A DNA stretch of 16,582 bases, taken from NCBI GenBank assembly GCA_900551005.1, contig URUL01000042.1:1-16582 (forward strand), written 5' to 3'. This DNA is from an uncultured Ruminococcus sp. Lineage in GTDB: Bacteria > Bacillota > Clostridia > Oscillospirales > CAG-272. Under the pieces are notes generated by a model. The model saw only the letters and a program-made list of their open reading frames with translations, was not told where the DNA came from and ran no database searches. Made by a program: the position numbers and the translations under genes. Shown piece after piece: positions 6,321 through 13,084 of this stretch; the first letter of the stretch is position 1; every line of letters starts with the position of its first letter.

Positions 6321-7343
6321 TCATGCGAATTTTCCGGATAAAAAGAATATTGATATCATATATAGGGTAGCAAGCGATGCGAGAAACATCCCGAGCCACA
6401 TATTCAGATTCATGACAGCCGCTGAAACGCAAAATACGGCAGTGACGAGGCAGAGCGTAACAGAGGCTTTCTTCTGGGAAAAGCCGAGAGATATCACAAG
6501 CCTGTGATGTATATGCCCCCTGTCGGGAGAAAAAATATTTTCTCTCCTTGCCGCGCGCCGTACCATGGCGAGTGCCGTATCAAATACGGGAACGGCAAAT
6601 ATGAGAAGCGGCACACCGATGGATATCAGCATATGCGATTTGGCAATGCCTATCACGGATGCGCACGAAAGCACATATCCGAGAAACATCGAGCCGGTAT
6701 CCCCCATAAAAACGGATGCGGGATTGCTGTTGTACGGCAAAAATCCCAGAGCCGCACCGAATAGACAGAAGCAAAGAACGGCACACGTGTAGTTTCCGAA
6801 TGATACGGCAACACCCGCGAGTGCCGCCGCAGAAATTGCGGCAGTTCCTCCGGCAAGCCCGTCTATCCCGTCTATTAAATTAAAGGCGTTGATAATAACG
6901 AGCATCCATATCACCGTGAAAGGCACGGAAAACGCGCCGAGCCGTATCATGCCGAAGGGCGTTCCGATAAACTCTATGCTTACCCCCGCATATGCGGTAA
7001 AAAGTGCCGCGTAGATCTGCCCCGCCAGCTTTATCAGAGGCTTCAATGCTTTGATATCGTCTATGATGCCGAGCAGGCATATCACGGCACCGCCGATGAA
7101 AACGGCAATACATTCCTCCGGAAAAACGCCGTCTCGGCTGAAAATAAGCGTCGTCGAAATAAAGAATGACAAAACGATCGCCGAGCCGCCCATACGTGCA
7201 GTCGGCTTTTTATGCATGCGGCGGTTATCGCGCGGTATGTCTACGGCGCCCACACGAAAAGAAAGCTCTCTTGCCGCCGGTGTCAGCAAAAAGCAAAGCA
7301 GAAAAGCCGTCGCCGCAGCAGAAAAATATAGTATATTCCGCAA
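6321..7343 (-). CDS. Undecaprenyl-phosphate N-acetylglucosaminyl 1-phosphate transferase (WecA/TagO/MraY family)
   Basis: Polytopic membrane enzyme (340 aa, about ten hydrophobic helices). It moves a HexNAc-1-phosphate from a UDP-sugar to undecaprenyl phosphate, the first step of teichoic acid or other surface glycan assembly. Motifs: DIPRDNRRMHKKPTARMGG near residues 35-53, GIIDDIKALKP (catalytic Asp pair), NAFNLIDGIDGLAGG, FMGDTGSMFLGY and, on a cytoplasmic loop, RGHIHHRL. The HIHHR loop and missing UDP-MurNAc-pentapeptide features favour WecA/TagO over MraY. Start: TTG at 7341-7343 with GGAG 5 nt before it; the ATG 11 nt upstream is out of frame. It lies 46 nt after trpS in the same direction. 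The acceptor pathway genes are not in the window, so the exact glycan is unknown. Confidence 0.92.
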   Translation of the reverse strand: MRNILYFSAAATAFLLCFLLTPAARELSFRVGAVDIPRDNRRMHKKPTARMGGSAIVLSFFISTTLIFSRDGVFPEECIAVFIGGAVICLLGIIDDIKALKPLIKLAGQIYAALFTAYAGVSIEFIGTPFGMIRLGAFSVPFTVIWMLVIINAFNLIDGIDGLAGGTAAISAAALAGVAVSFGNYTCAVLCFCLFGAALGFLPYNSNPASVFMGDTGSMFLGYVLSCASVIGIAKSHMLISIGVPLLIFAVPVFDTALAMVRRAARRENIFSPDRGHIHHRLVISLGFSQKKASVTLCLVTAVFCVSAAVMNLNMWLGMFLASLATLYMISIFFLSGKFA

Positions 7344-7389
7344 AATAACTCCATATCAGGGCATGGCAAAGCATTGCCGCCCGAAAACA

Positions 7390-8394
7390 TTATTTTGCCG
7401 TAAATCCCACCTTGCGATAAACCTTGGAGAGCGTCTTGTTTGCAAGATAAGAAGCATATTCCGCATTTTTCTTCATGATGGATTCGAGGTAAGCCTTGTC
7501 CGCCATAAGTCTCGCAAACTCAGCCTGAACAGGTGCGAGTGCATCGGCACATGCTTCTCCTACGGCAAGTTTGAAATCTCCGTAGCCGTGTCCCTCAAAT
7601 TCGCGTTCTGTTTCCTCGTCGCTCTTTCCCGTGAAGCAGGAATAAATCGTCATCAGATTGTTGATCCCATCCTTGCCCTCGGCACGCTTTACGACGGTAT
7701 CGCTGTCGGTCACGGCGCGCATGAACTTGCGTATGATATCATCGCGCGAATCGAGCAGATAAACGGAGGCATTTGTATTCTCATCGGATTTGCTCATCTT
7801 CTTTGTCGGCTCTGCGAGAGAATTTATTTTCATGCCTGTTTTCGGCGTGTATACTTCGGGGAGTTTGAAGGTTTCGGAGTAGATCTGATTGAAGCGTGTA
7901 GCTATATCGCGTGTTATCTCAACATGCTGCTTTTGGTCTATGCCCACGGGCACAAGATCTGTCTGATACAGAAGTATGTCAGCCGCCATAAGCGTAGGAT
8001 AGGTGAAAAGTCCGGCATTTATATTCTGCGCATTTTTTGCACTTTTATCCTTGAATTGTGTCATTCTGGAAAGCTCGCCGAACATGGTGTAGCAATTGAG
8101 CACCCATGCAAGCTCCGCATGAGCGGAAACATGGCTCTGAACGAAAAGCACGTTCTTTTCGGGATCAAGCCCACTCGCTATATAAAGCGCAAGCGTTTCA
8201 TACGTGCGGCGGCGAAGCTCTGCGGGATTCTGTCTCACCGTTATCGCATGCATATCGACAACGCAATAGAGACAGTTATACATATCTTGCAAAAGACTCC
8301 AGTTTTTGATGGCTCCGAGATAATTTCCTATCGTGAGATTTCCGCTCGGCTGTACGCCGGAAAATATGATTTTTTTATCCTTTGAAAATTCCAT
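7390..8394 (-). CDS. trpS: Tryptophanyl-tRNA synthetase
   Basis: Class I aminoacyl-tRNA synthetase charging tRNA-Trp, cytoplasmic. 334 aa from the ATG at 8392-8394, the usual bacterial TrpRS length. The HIGH-equivalent is PSGNLTIGN (residues 16-24) and the KMSKS loop is KKMSKSDEN (198-206). GIDQKQHVE (151-159) matches the family's tryptophan-pocket region. The frame is open further upstream to 8508, but those residues do not belong to the family and overlap the aminotransferase gene. The ribosome binding site is unusual: no purine run lies within 12 nt of the ATG; AAAGGA is present farther up, separated by a small hairpin. No T-box leader was seen. It lies 64 nt after the aminotransferase gene in the same operon. 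Confidence 0.96.
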   Translation of the reverse strand: MEFSKDKKIIFSGVQPSGNLTIGNYLGAIKNWSLLQDMYNCLYCVVDMHAITVRQNPAELRRRTYETLALYIASGLDPEKNVLFVQSHVSAHAELAWVLNCYTMFGELSRMTQFKDKSAKNAQNINAGLFTYPTLMAADILLYQTDLVPVGIDQKQHVEITRDIATRFNQIYSETFKLPEVYTPKTGMKINSLAEPTKKMSKSDENTNASVYLLDSRDDIIRKFMRAVTDSDTVVKRAEGKDGINNLMTIYSCFTGKSDEETEREFEGHGYGDFKLAVGEACADALAPVQAEFARLMADKAYLESIMKKNAEYASYLANKTLSKVYRKVGFTAK

Positions 8395-8404
8395 TTTTGC
8401 TATT

Positions 8405-8418
8405 CGGGGTATCCCCCG
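8405..8418 (-). other. Hairpin between AAAGGA and the trpS start
   Basis: CGGGG and CCCCG pair around a 4-nt loop (8405-8418), directly following AAAGGA (minus strand; 8419-8424). Folding would bring AAAGGA to about 10 nt from the ATG at 8394. This could explain translation despite the long linear spacing. Confidence 0.45.
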
Positions 8419-8458
8419 TCCTTTCCCGGCTATACGCCGCAAATTGTGGTTGATTCGA

Positions 8459-9661
8459 TCATTTCCCGAGAAAATCATGCGCCGCCTCTCCGAGAATACG
8501 GACGCCACGCTCTATCTGCTCCTCGCTCGGAGAAGAATAGTTCATGCGGAAAGCGTGTGACGGCTTTGTCATATCCGCGGCAAAAGCAAATCCCGGAACG
8601 ACAAAAACATCCCGCTCCGAAACAAATTTTGCAAATTCAGCGCTGTCATACTTCTCCGGAAGCTCACACCAGAGGAAAAGTCCGCCCTCAGGTCTTGTAT
8701 GCGTTACACATTCGGGCATACATTCATCGAGGAGCTTCATCATCAGAGTGCACTTTCTGCCGTAGAGGTCGCATATCTTCTTTATATGGGACTCCATATC
8801 ATATGTGCAGAGCATTTTGTAACAGAGCTGCTGGAAGAAGAGGTTCGTATGAACATCGGCACATTGCTTGGCGAGAATGATCGGCTTCATCACATCCTTC
8901 TGCGCCACGAGATAGCCCATGCGCATGCCGGAGGAGAGTATCTTGGAAAAAGAACTGCAATAGATCACAAGCCCGTCATTATCAAGCGTCTTGAAGGTCG
9001 GCACATCCTCCCCGGAGAAGCGAAGCTCGCCATACGGATTGTCCTCCAGTATGAAAACCCCGTATTTCTTTGCCAGTGAAAGGATTTCTTTTCTGCGCTC
9101 AAGCGAGGTCGTTATGCCTGTCGGATTTTGGAAGGCAGAAATGATATAGATGAATTTTACGTGACGGTTATTTTTCAGCGCTTCTTCCAGCAGAGCCACA
9201 TCCATGCCGTCTTTTCGCATCGGTATGCCGACAAGATTTGCACCATAGGAGCGGAAGGAATTGAGCGCGCCTATGAAGCTCGGCGTCTCGCATATGACCG
9301 TATCGCCTTCATTGCAGAGCGTTCTTGCGACGAGGTCGAGTCCTTGCTGACCGCCTGTGAGCGTTATCAGCTCATCGCCGTCCTTGATCATGCCGAACTT
9401 ATGCGAGAGGCGCTCTTTTATCTTATCGCGAAGAGGTGCATAGCCCTCTGAAACACCATACTGAAATGCCTGCGGATCGGAAGCGAAAATTTCGGCAGAG
9501 GCCTCTGCCATCGCCGCGAGCGGGAAGGTAGACAGATCTGGATTTCCCGCAGAAAAAGCGATTATATCTCTTCCCATCGTAGCGGAAAGTATATCTCTTA
9601 CGGCATTCCCCTTAAGAGACTTCATTTTTTCGGATAACATATCCGACATGTTGATATGCAA
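8459..9661 (-). CDS. PLP-dependent aminotransferase, fold type I (KAT/LysN-like class)
   Basis: Cytoplasmic transaminase; about 400 aa. Features in order: AFSAGNPDLSTFP near the start, TLTGGQQGLDL (cofactor phosphate region), QNPTG (about 178-182), EDNPYGELRF with the Asp and Tyr that hold the PLP ring, SSFSKILSSGMRMGY with the Schiff-base Lys at about residue 240, and AFRMNYSSP with the carboxylate-binding Arg. This matches the group that includes 2-aminoadipate, kynurenine/aromatic and MocR-related aminotransferases; the substrate is not decided. Start choice: TTG at 9659-9661 with GGTGAT (9666-9671), which pairs with the 16S tail at the right register; GTG at 9668-9670 and ATG at 9647-9649 are alternatives. 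It is the first gene of a four-gene operon ahead of trpS, which hints at aromatic amino acids but does not prove it. Confidence 0.92.
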   Translation of the reverse strand: MHINMSDMLSEKMKSLKGNAVRDILSATMGRDIIAFSAGNPDLSTFPLAAMAEASAEIFASDPQAFQYGVSEGYAPLRDKIKERLSHKFGMIKDGDELITLTGGQQGLDLVARTLCNEGDTVICETPSFIGALNSFRSYGANLVGIPMRKDGMDVALLEEALKNNRHVKFIYIISAFQNPTGITTSLERRKEILSLAKKYGVFILEDNPYGELRFSGEDVPTFKTLDNDGLVIYCSSFSKILSSGMRMGYLVAQKDVMKPIILAKQCADVHTNLFFQQLCYKMLCTYDMESHIKKICDLYGRKCTLMMKLLDECMPECVTHTRPEGGLFLWCELPEKYDSAEFAKFVSERDVFVVPGFAFAADMTKPSHAFRMNYSSPSEEQIERGVRILGEAAHDFLGK

Positions 9662-9697
9662 AAAAATCACCGGATTTCTAAAAATACTTTATATAAT

Positions 9698-9726
9698 ATA
9701 ATATCAATATTTCCGTCTTTTTTCAA
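9698..9726 (-). promoter_or_regulatory. Sigma-A promoter of the aminotransferase-trpS operon
   Basis: On the minus strand, -35 TTGAAA (9721-9726), a 17-nt spacer and -10 TATTAT (9698-9703). The predicted leader is about 30 nt, too short for a T-box. Confidence 0.75.
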
Positions 9727-9747
9727 TAGCTATTTGCAAAAAACTGA

Positions 9748-9797
9748 AATTTTTCGCGCAAGGGAAAGGAGTTTTCGGGCGGAAGGCGCGAAAAATT
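9748..9797. repeat. Perfect 12-bp inverted repeat between divergent promoters
   Basis: AATTTTTCGCGC (9748-9759) and GCGCGAAAAATT (9786-9797) are exact reverse complements with a purine-rich 26-nt loop. It lies between the aminotransferase promoter and the mecA -10 box. It has no terminal T run in either direction and follows no gene end, so it is unlikely to be a terminator. It may be an operator or a structured transcript. Confidence 0.7.
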
Positions 9798-9836
9798 ACC
9801 ATATTTTTTGCTCTATCTTTTTTTGCCTCTGCGGAT

Positions 9837-9842
9837 TATAAT
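9837..9842 (+). promoter_or_regulatory. Likely -10 box of mecA
   Basis: A perfect TATAAT at 9837-9842 lies about 40 nt before the mecA ATG. The -35 position holds only TATCTT (9814-9819), so the promoter may need an activator or be weak. Confidence 0.5.
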
Positions 9843-9881
9843 GAAAAGGGATGTTTAAAAATATGGAAGGAGCGATTTTCA

Positions 9882-10508
9882 ATGGAACTTCGCGTTATTG
9901 AGGATGATATGCTGAGAGTAATGCTGACTCGGCTCGATATGATCAAGTATGATATAGATTGCAAATCACTTGATTATCATAATACCAAGACAAGAAAGGC
10001 CGTATGGGAGATACTGGACGAGGCATATAAGAAAACCGGATTTGATGCCGCAGAGGGGCGCATATGTATAAAAGCATATCCCGATAAAAGCGGCGGCTGT
10101 AAAATCTACATAACCAAACTGCACGAGACGATTCCGCCTGATGATGATATGAATTATTCTCTCATAAAGGAAGGAAAACTACAGGAGACCTGCATGAAAA
10201 AGCCGTCGGTGTACGGTTTTTCGGAGCTTGAGCAAATGATATGCGTTTGTAAAAGACTGAATCGTTGCGGATATTCGGGCGAAAGCGGAGCGTATGCCGA
10301 TACCGCGGAGAAAAACGGCAAGTTTTATCTCGTCATATATGAAGATGCCTTGCAATATCAGATAAAGCAAAGCAAAACATCATGCGAAGGACTTTTTATC
10401 GGTGAGTTCGGAACAAAGCTTCCCTCTCCCGAAGCACTTGCCTACATAAAGGAGCACTGCACCGCCGTGTGTGCTGAAAGTGCGGTTTCCACGCTTTCCG
10501 TTCTTTGA
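9882..10508 (+). CDS. mecA: MecA-family adaptor protein
   Basis: 208 aa, the usual MecA size. MecA-type adaptors bring substrates to the ClpC-ClpP protease in the cytoplasm; in Bacillus the target is ComK. The N-terminal substrate-binding domain matches the clostridial form: MELRVIEDDMLRVMLT, then LDYHNTKTRKAVWEILDEA and YPDKSGGCKIYITKL (about residues 65-84). A short linker leads to a C-terminal ClpC-binding-like domain (from FSELEQMICVCKRLN at about 113 to the end) with the GKFYLVIYE strand and an FGTKL..PEALAYIKEHC helix. GGAAGGAG lies 9 nt before the ATG. No clp gene is in the window, so the partner is inferred from the family. Confidence 0.85.
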   Translation: MELRVIEDDMLRVMLTRLDMIKYDIDCKSLDYHNTKTRKAVWEILDEAYKKTGFDAAEGRICIKAYPDKSGGCKIYITKLHETIPPDDDMNYSLIKEGKLQETCMKKPSVYGFSELEQMICVCKRLNRCGYSGESGAYADTAEKNGKFYLVIYEDALQYQIKQSKTSCEGLFIGEFGTKLPSPEALAYIKEHCTAVCAESAVSTLSVL

Positions 10509-10558
10509 AAATATCCAAATAAAATTTCCGAAAACATATAGATTTTTTTCTCTGTTTA

Positions 10559-10567
10559 TGATAATAT
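10559..10567 (+). promoter_or_regulatory. Possible extended -10 promoter of the uracil-DNA glycosylase gene
   Basis: TG (10559-10560), one base, then TAATAT (10562-10567). No clear -35 is present. It lies about 40 nt before the GTG start; read-through from mecA is also possible because no terminator was seen between them. Confidence 0.4.
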
Positions 10568-10607
10568 ATTATTGTAAAAGCGACGCCGGAAAACGGAGGA
10601 ACAGGCT

Positions 10608-11186
10608 GTGGAAACAAAAAGTCTCGAGGAAATACGAAAAGAATGTGAAAACTGCCGCAAATGCAGTCTTGCCGAAACAAGGACGAATACCGTCTTCGGA
10701 GTGGGAAATCCGCATGCTTCTCTTATGTTTGTCGGAGAAGCCCCCGGAGAAAAAGAGGATCTTTCGGGCATACCCTTTGTAGGTGCCGCAGGCAAGCTTT
10801 TTGATAAATATCTCATCGCCGTCGGCATCCCGCGGGAGGAGGTCTACATAGCCAATATGTTAAAATGCCGTCCTCCGAAAAACAGGGATCCGAAGCCCGA
10901 GGAGCAGGATCTGTGCATAGAATATCTGCGCGAGCAGGTTCGCACCATATCGCCGAAGCTTATCGTCTGCCTCGGCAGAATATCGGCAATGCGTCTCATC
11001 AAGCCGGATTTCCGTATTACCGCGGAGCACGGCATCTGGTTTGAGAAAGGGGCCTTTTCCATATGCGCCGTATATCATCCCTCCGCTCTTCTGCGCGATC
11101 CGCGCAAAAAGGATGATATGCTCGCCGACATGATGGAGATCAAGCGCCGTCTTGACGCTGTCAAAGCAGCTTCTCTCTCGGATTGA
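10608..11186 (+). CDS. Uracil-DNA glycosylase, family 4 ([4Fe-4S] type)
   Basis: Base-excision repair enzyme that removes uracil from DNA; 192 aa, a normal size. GEAPGEKED (residues 43-51) is the water-activating motif and YHPSALLR with His157 is the second catalytic loop. Four cysteines sit in the family 4 iron-sulfur pattern: Cys16-x2-Cys19 near the N-terminus and Cys87-x15-Cys103; Cys13 is additional. VFGVGNP and ANMLKCRPPKNRDP are further family blocks. The start is the GTG at 10608 with GGAGGA 7 nt before it. It is followed by its own terminator. It is probably the main or sole uracil glycosylase only if no family 1 enzyme exists elsewhere, which cannot be seen here. Confidence 0.95.
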   Translation: METKSLEEIRKECENCRKCSLAETRTNTVFGVGNPHASLMFVGEAPGEKEDLSGIPFVGAAGKLFDKYLIAVGIPREEVYIANMLKCRPPKNRDPKPEEQDLCIEYLREQVRTISPKLIVCLGRISAMRLIKPDFRITAEHGIWFEKGAFSICAVYHPSALLRDPRKKDDMLADMMEIKRRLDAVKAASLSD

Positions 11187-11236
11187 GAAAACCGAAAATT
11201 TTTTTGTGATATTGATCGAAAAATACAGTTATCTTT

Positions 11237-11280
11237 CGCGTGGATACTTGCTGTTCGGCAAAAAAATCCACGCGCTTTTT
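11237..11280 (+). terminator. Intrinsic terminator after the uracil-DNA glycosylase gene
   Basis: CGCGTGGAT (11237-11245) pairs perfectly with ATCCACGCG (11266-11274), a 20-nt loop between them, followed by CTTTTT. It ends just before the promoter of the phosphofructokinase gene. Confidence 0.85.
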
Positions 11281-11290
11281 GTAAAAGCCC

Positions 11291-11319
11291 TTGAAATATA
11301 AGCAAATATATTGTATAAT
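11291..11319 (+). promoter_or_regulatory. Sigma-A promoter of the phosphofructokinase gene
   Basis: -35 TTGAAA (11291-11296), a 17-nt spacer and a perfect -10 TATAAT (11314-11319). The ATG follows about 34 nt after the predicted start of transcription. Confidence 0.85.
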
Positions 11320-11359
11320 GTAGCAAATATGAAAATTTTCGGCAAGTGAGGTAATCTAT

Positions 11360-12601
11360 ATGATAAAACTATACGGCAATGCTGTCGTGGGTCAGTCAGG
11401 CGGACCAACCGCCGCGATAAACGCCACACTTTCGGGGGTTATACGCGGTGCTCTCGCATGTGACCAGATAGACAGGATCTACGGCGCCATAAACGGAATA
11501 GAAGGCGTGCTGGACAGGCGTTTCTGCCTTCTCAATGACCTGATAAAAGGCGAGGAGGATTTCGCACTCCTTGAGAATACTCCCGCCGCCGCGCTCGGTT
11601 CTTGCCGCAAGAAGCTTCCCAAGGATATGACGGGAGACAACCTCATGGTTTATGAACAGATACTGGACGTTTTCCGCGATTATAACGTGCGCTACTTCTT
11701 CTATATCGGCGGAAACGATTCCATGGATACCGTTGCCAAGCTCTCTGAATATATGAACAGCGTCGGCTATGAAATGCGCATTATGGGCGTGCCGAAGACC
11801 ATCGATAACGATCTTGTCGGCACCGACCACACTCCCGGCTTCGGCTCGGCGGCAAAATATATTGCCACCACCATGCAGGAAATCATGCGCGATACCGCCG
11901 TTTATACCGTCAAAGCCGTAACGATAGTCGAAATCATGGGCAGAGATGCAGGCTGGCTCACGGCTTGTGCCGCGCTTCCCTCTCTTTGCACGGATATTGC
12001 TCCCGACTTTGTTTATCTTCCAGAGGTCACCTTCAGCTATGATGAGTTTTTCGAGGATATTGCAAAGGCTCTCGAAAAGCATCCGAACGTAGTCGTTGCG
12101 GTTTCGGAAGGAATACGCCTCAGCGACGGAACATACGTCGGAGAAGGCAAAAACGGCGCGCTTGACGCCTTCGGTCACAAACAGCTTTCCGGCACGGCAA
12201 AAACGCTCGAGCTTGCCGTAAAAGAAAAATTCGGCTGCAAGGTTCGTTCTATTGAGCTCAATCTGCCCCAGCGCTGTGCATCGCATATCGCCTCCAAAAC
12301 AGACCTTGATGAAGCTGTCATGATCGGGAAAGCGGCGGTAGCATGCGCTTCCGCGGGAGAAACGGGCAAGATGATGACTTTTGTCCGCACGGATTCCGTA
12401 GATTATGCCGTATATACCGAAAGCAAAGATATCAGCGGCATTGCCAACGCCGTGCGCCGCGTGCCTCGCAACTTTATCAATAAGCGCGGAAATAACGTAA
12501 CAAAAGAATGTCTTGAATATATCCATCCGCTCATACTCGGTGAGACATCGCCCGTATTTGTCGGAGGAATGCCCAAGCACTTCGTGATAAAGAAAAAATA
12601 A
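11360..12601 (+). CDS. pfp: 6-phosphofructokinase, probably pyrophosphate-dependent
   Basis: Glycolytic enzyme converting fructose 6-phosphate to the 1,6-bisphosphate. 413 aa, longer than ATP-type bacterial PfkA (about 320) and typical of the PPi-type subgroup. Key blocks: GQSGGPT (11-17), YIGGNDSMD (115-123), PKTIDNDL (145-152), IMGRDAGW (192-199) and SEGIR. In ATP-dependent enzymes the nucleotide loop is GGDGS and the next block is PGTIDND. Here an Asp (120) replaces the second-loop Gly and a Lys (146) replaces the Gly of PGTIDND; these two changes are the recognised marks of PPi use, and the PPi reaction is reversible. GAGGT lies 7 nt before the ATG. It is probably co-transcribed with the small membrane protein 48 nt downstream. 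Confidence 0.92.
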   Translation: MIKLYGNAVVGQSGGPTAAINATLSGVIRGALACDQIDRIYGAINGIEGVLDRRFCLLNDLIKGEEDFALLENTPAAALGSCRKKLPKDMTGDNLMVYEQILDVFRDYNVRYFFYIGGNDSMDTVAKLSEYMNSVGYEMRIMGVPKTIDNDLVGTDHTPGFGSAAKYIATTMQEIMRDTAVYTVKAVTIVEIMGRDAGWLTACAALPSLCTDIAPDFVYLPEVTFSYDEFFEDIAKALEKHPNVVVAVSEGIRLSDGTYVGEGKNGALDAFGHKQLSGTAKTLELAVKEKFGCKVRSIELNLPQRCASHIASKTDLDEAVMIGKAAVACASAGETGKMMTFVRTDSVDYAVYTESKDISGIANAVRRVPRNFINKRGNNVTKECLEYIHPLILGETSPVFVGGMPKHFVIKKK

Positions 12602-12649
12602 AAAATGTCCGTACATTTCGCAAAAAAGAGGCGGTTGTGAGGTGTGTAT

Positions 12650-12970
12650 ATGACAGAAAAAATATTTGCCGTCATTTGCGGTATACTTGCTGCCGCTTGT
12701 CTGCTCATAAGTATTATGCAATTCAGGGAAAAGGGATTTCTTTTCAATAACGCATTCATTTGGGCATCAGAGAAAGAGCGGGAGAAAATGGACAAAAAGT
12801 CGCACTATCGGCAGTCCGCCATCGTATTTGCTTTCTGTACCGCATTATTTCTCTGCATGGCATTCGAATGTATTTTTATGACTGGCTGGCTTTTGTCTGT
12901 CGAGGGAGCATTGCTTATCGCGGTTCTGATATACGCGATCGTTTCTTCCGTAAAAAATCAGACCGGATAA
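12650..12970 (+). CDS. DUF3784-like small membrane protein
   Basis: 106 aa from the ATG at 12650, which has GAGG 7 nt upstream (a GTG at 12644 overlaps that site). Three hydrophobic helices lie at about residues 5-23, 57-76 and 79-98. Between the first and second is the conserved-looking cytoplasmic or outside loop FLFNNAFIWASEKEREKMDKK followed by YRQSAIVF, which is the pattern I associate with DUF3784 proteins in Firmicutes. Function is unknown. It follows pfp without a convincing terminator (only a 6-bp AAATGT/ACATTT hairpin at 12603-12618 lacking a T run), so it is likely in the same transcript. Confidence 0.8.
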   Translation: MTEKIFAVICGILAAACLLISIMQFREKGFLFNNAFIWASEKEREKMDKKSHYRQSAIVFAFCTALFLCMAFECIFMTGWLLSVEGALLIAVLIYAIVSSVKNQTG

Positions 12971-13020
12971 AAAGCATCCCGATCTGCCTTGTTCTCTTTA
13001 TGCAAATTAAACATCAGATA

Positions 13021-13059
13021 AAAAAACATATCCTCTGTATGATGGAGGATATGTTTTTT
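13021..13059. terminator. Bidirectional terminator, 15-bp perfect stem
   Basis: AAAAAACATATCCTC (13021-13035) and GAGGATATGTTTTTT (13045-13059) pair perfectly around a 9-nt loop. The A and T ends let it work for the plus-strand membrane protein and for the minus-strand ADP-ribosylglycohydrolase ending at 13085. Confidence 0.9.
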
Positions 13060-13084
13060 ATGTATATTGCGTCGTGAGCCTTTA

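Noticed and set aside
7051..8385. Open frame of 444 codons on the plus strand
   Set aside because: It lies antisense across trpS and the WecA/TagO-type gene, which have full family motifs. Its translation is Cys/His/Ile-rich without domain sense and it lacks a ribosome binding site.
9650..9697. T-box leader for the aminotransferase-trpS operon
   Set aside because: The leader is about 30 nt, and neither it nor the 64-nt gap before trpS holds a T-box or terminator structure.
12603..12618. Terminator after the phosphofructokinase gene
   Set aside because: The stem is only 6 bp and is not followed by a T run.
11396..12721. Open frame of 441 codons on the minus strand
   Set aside because: It is the complement of the phosphofructokinase gene, whose motifs and promoter are clear; the long frame follows from its codon bias.
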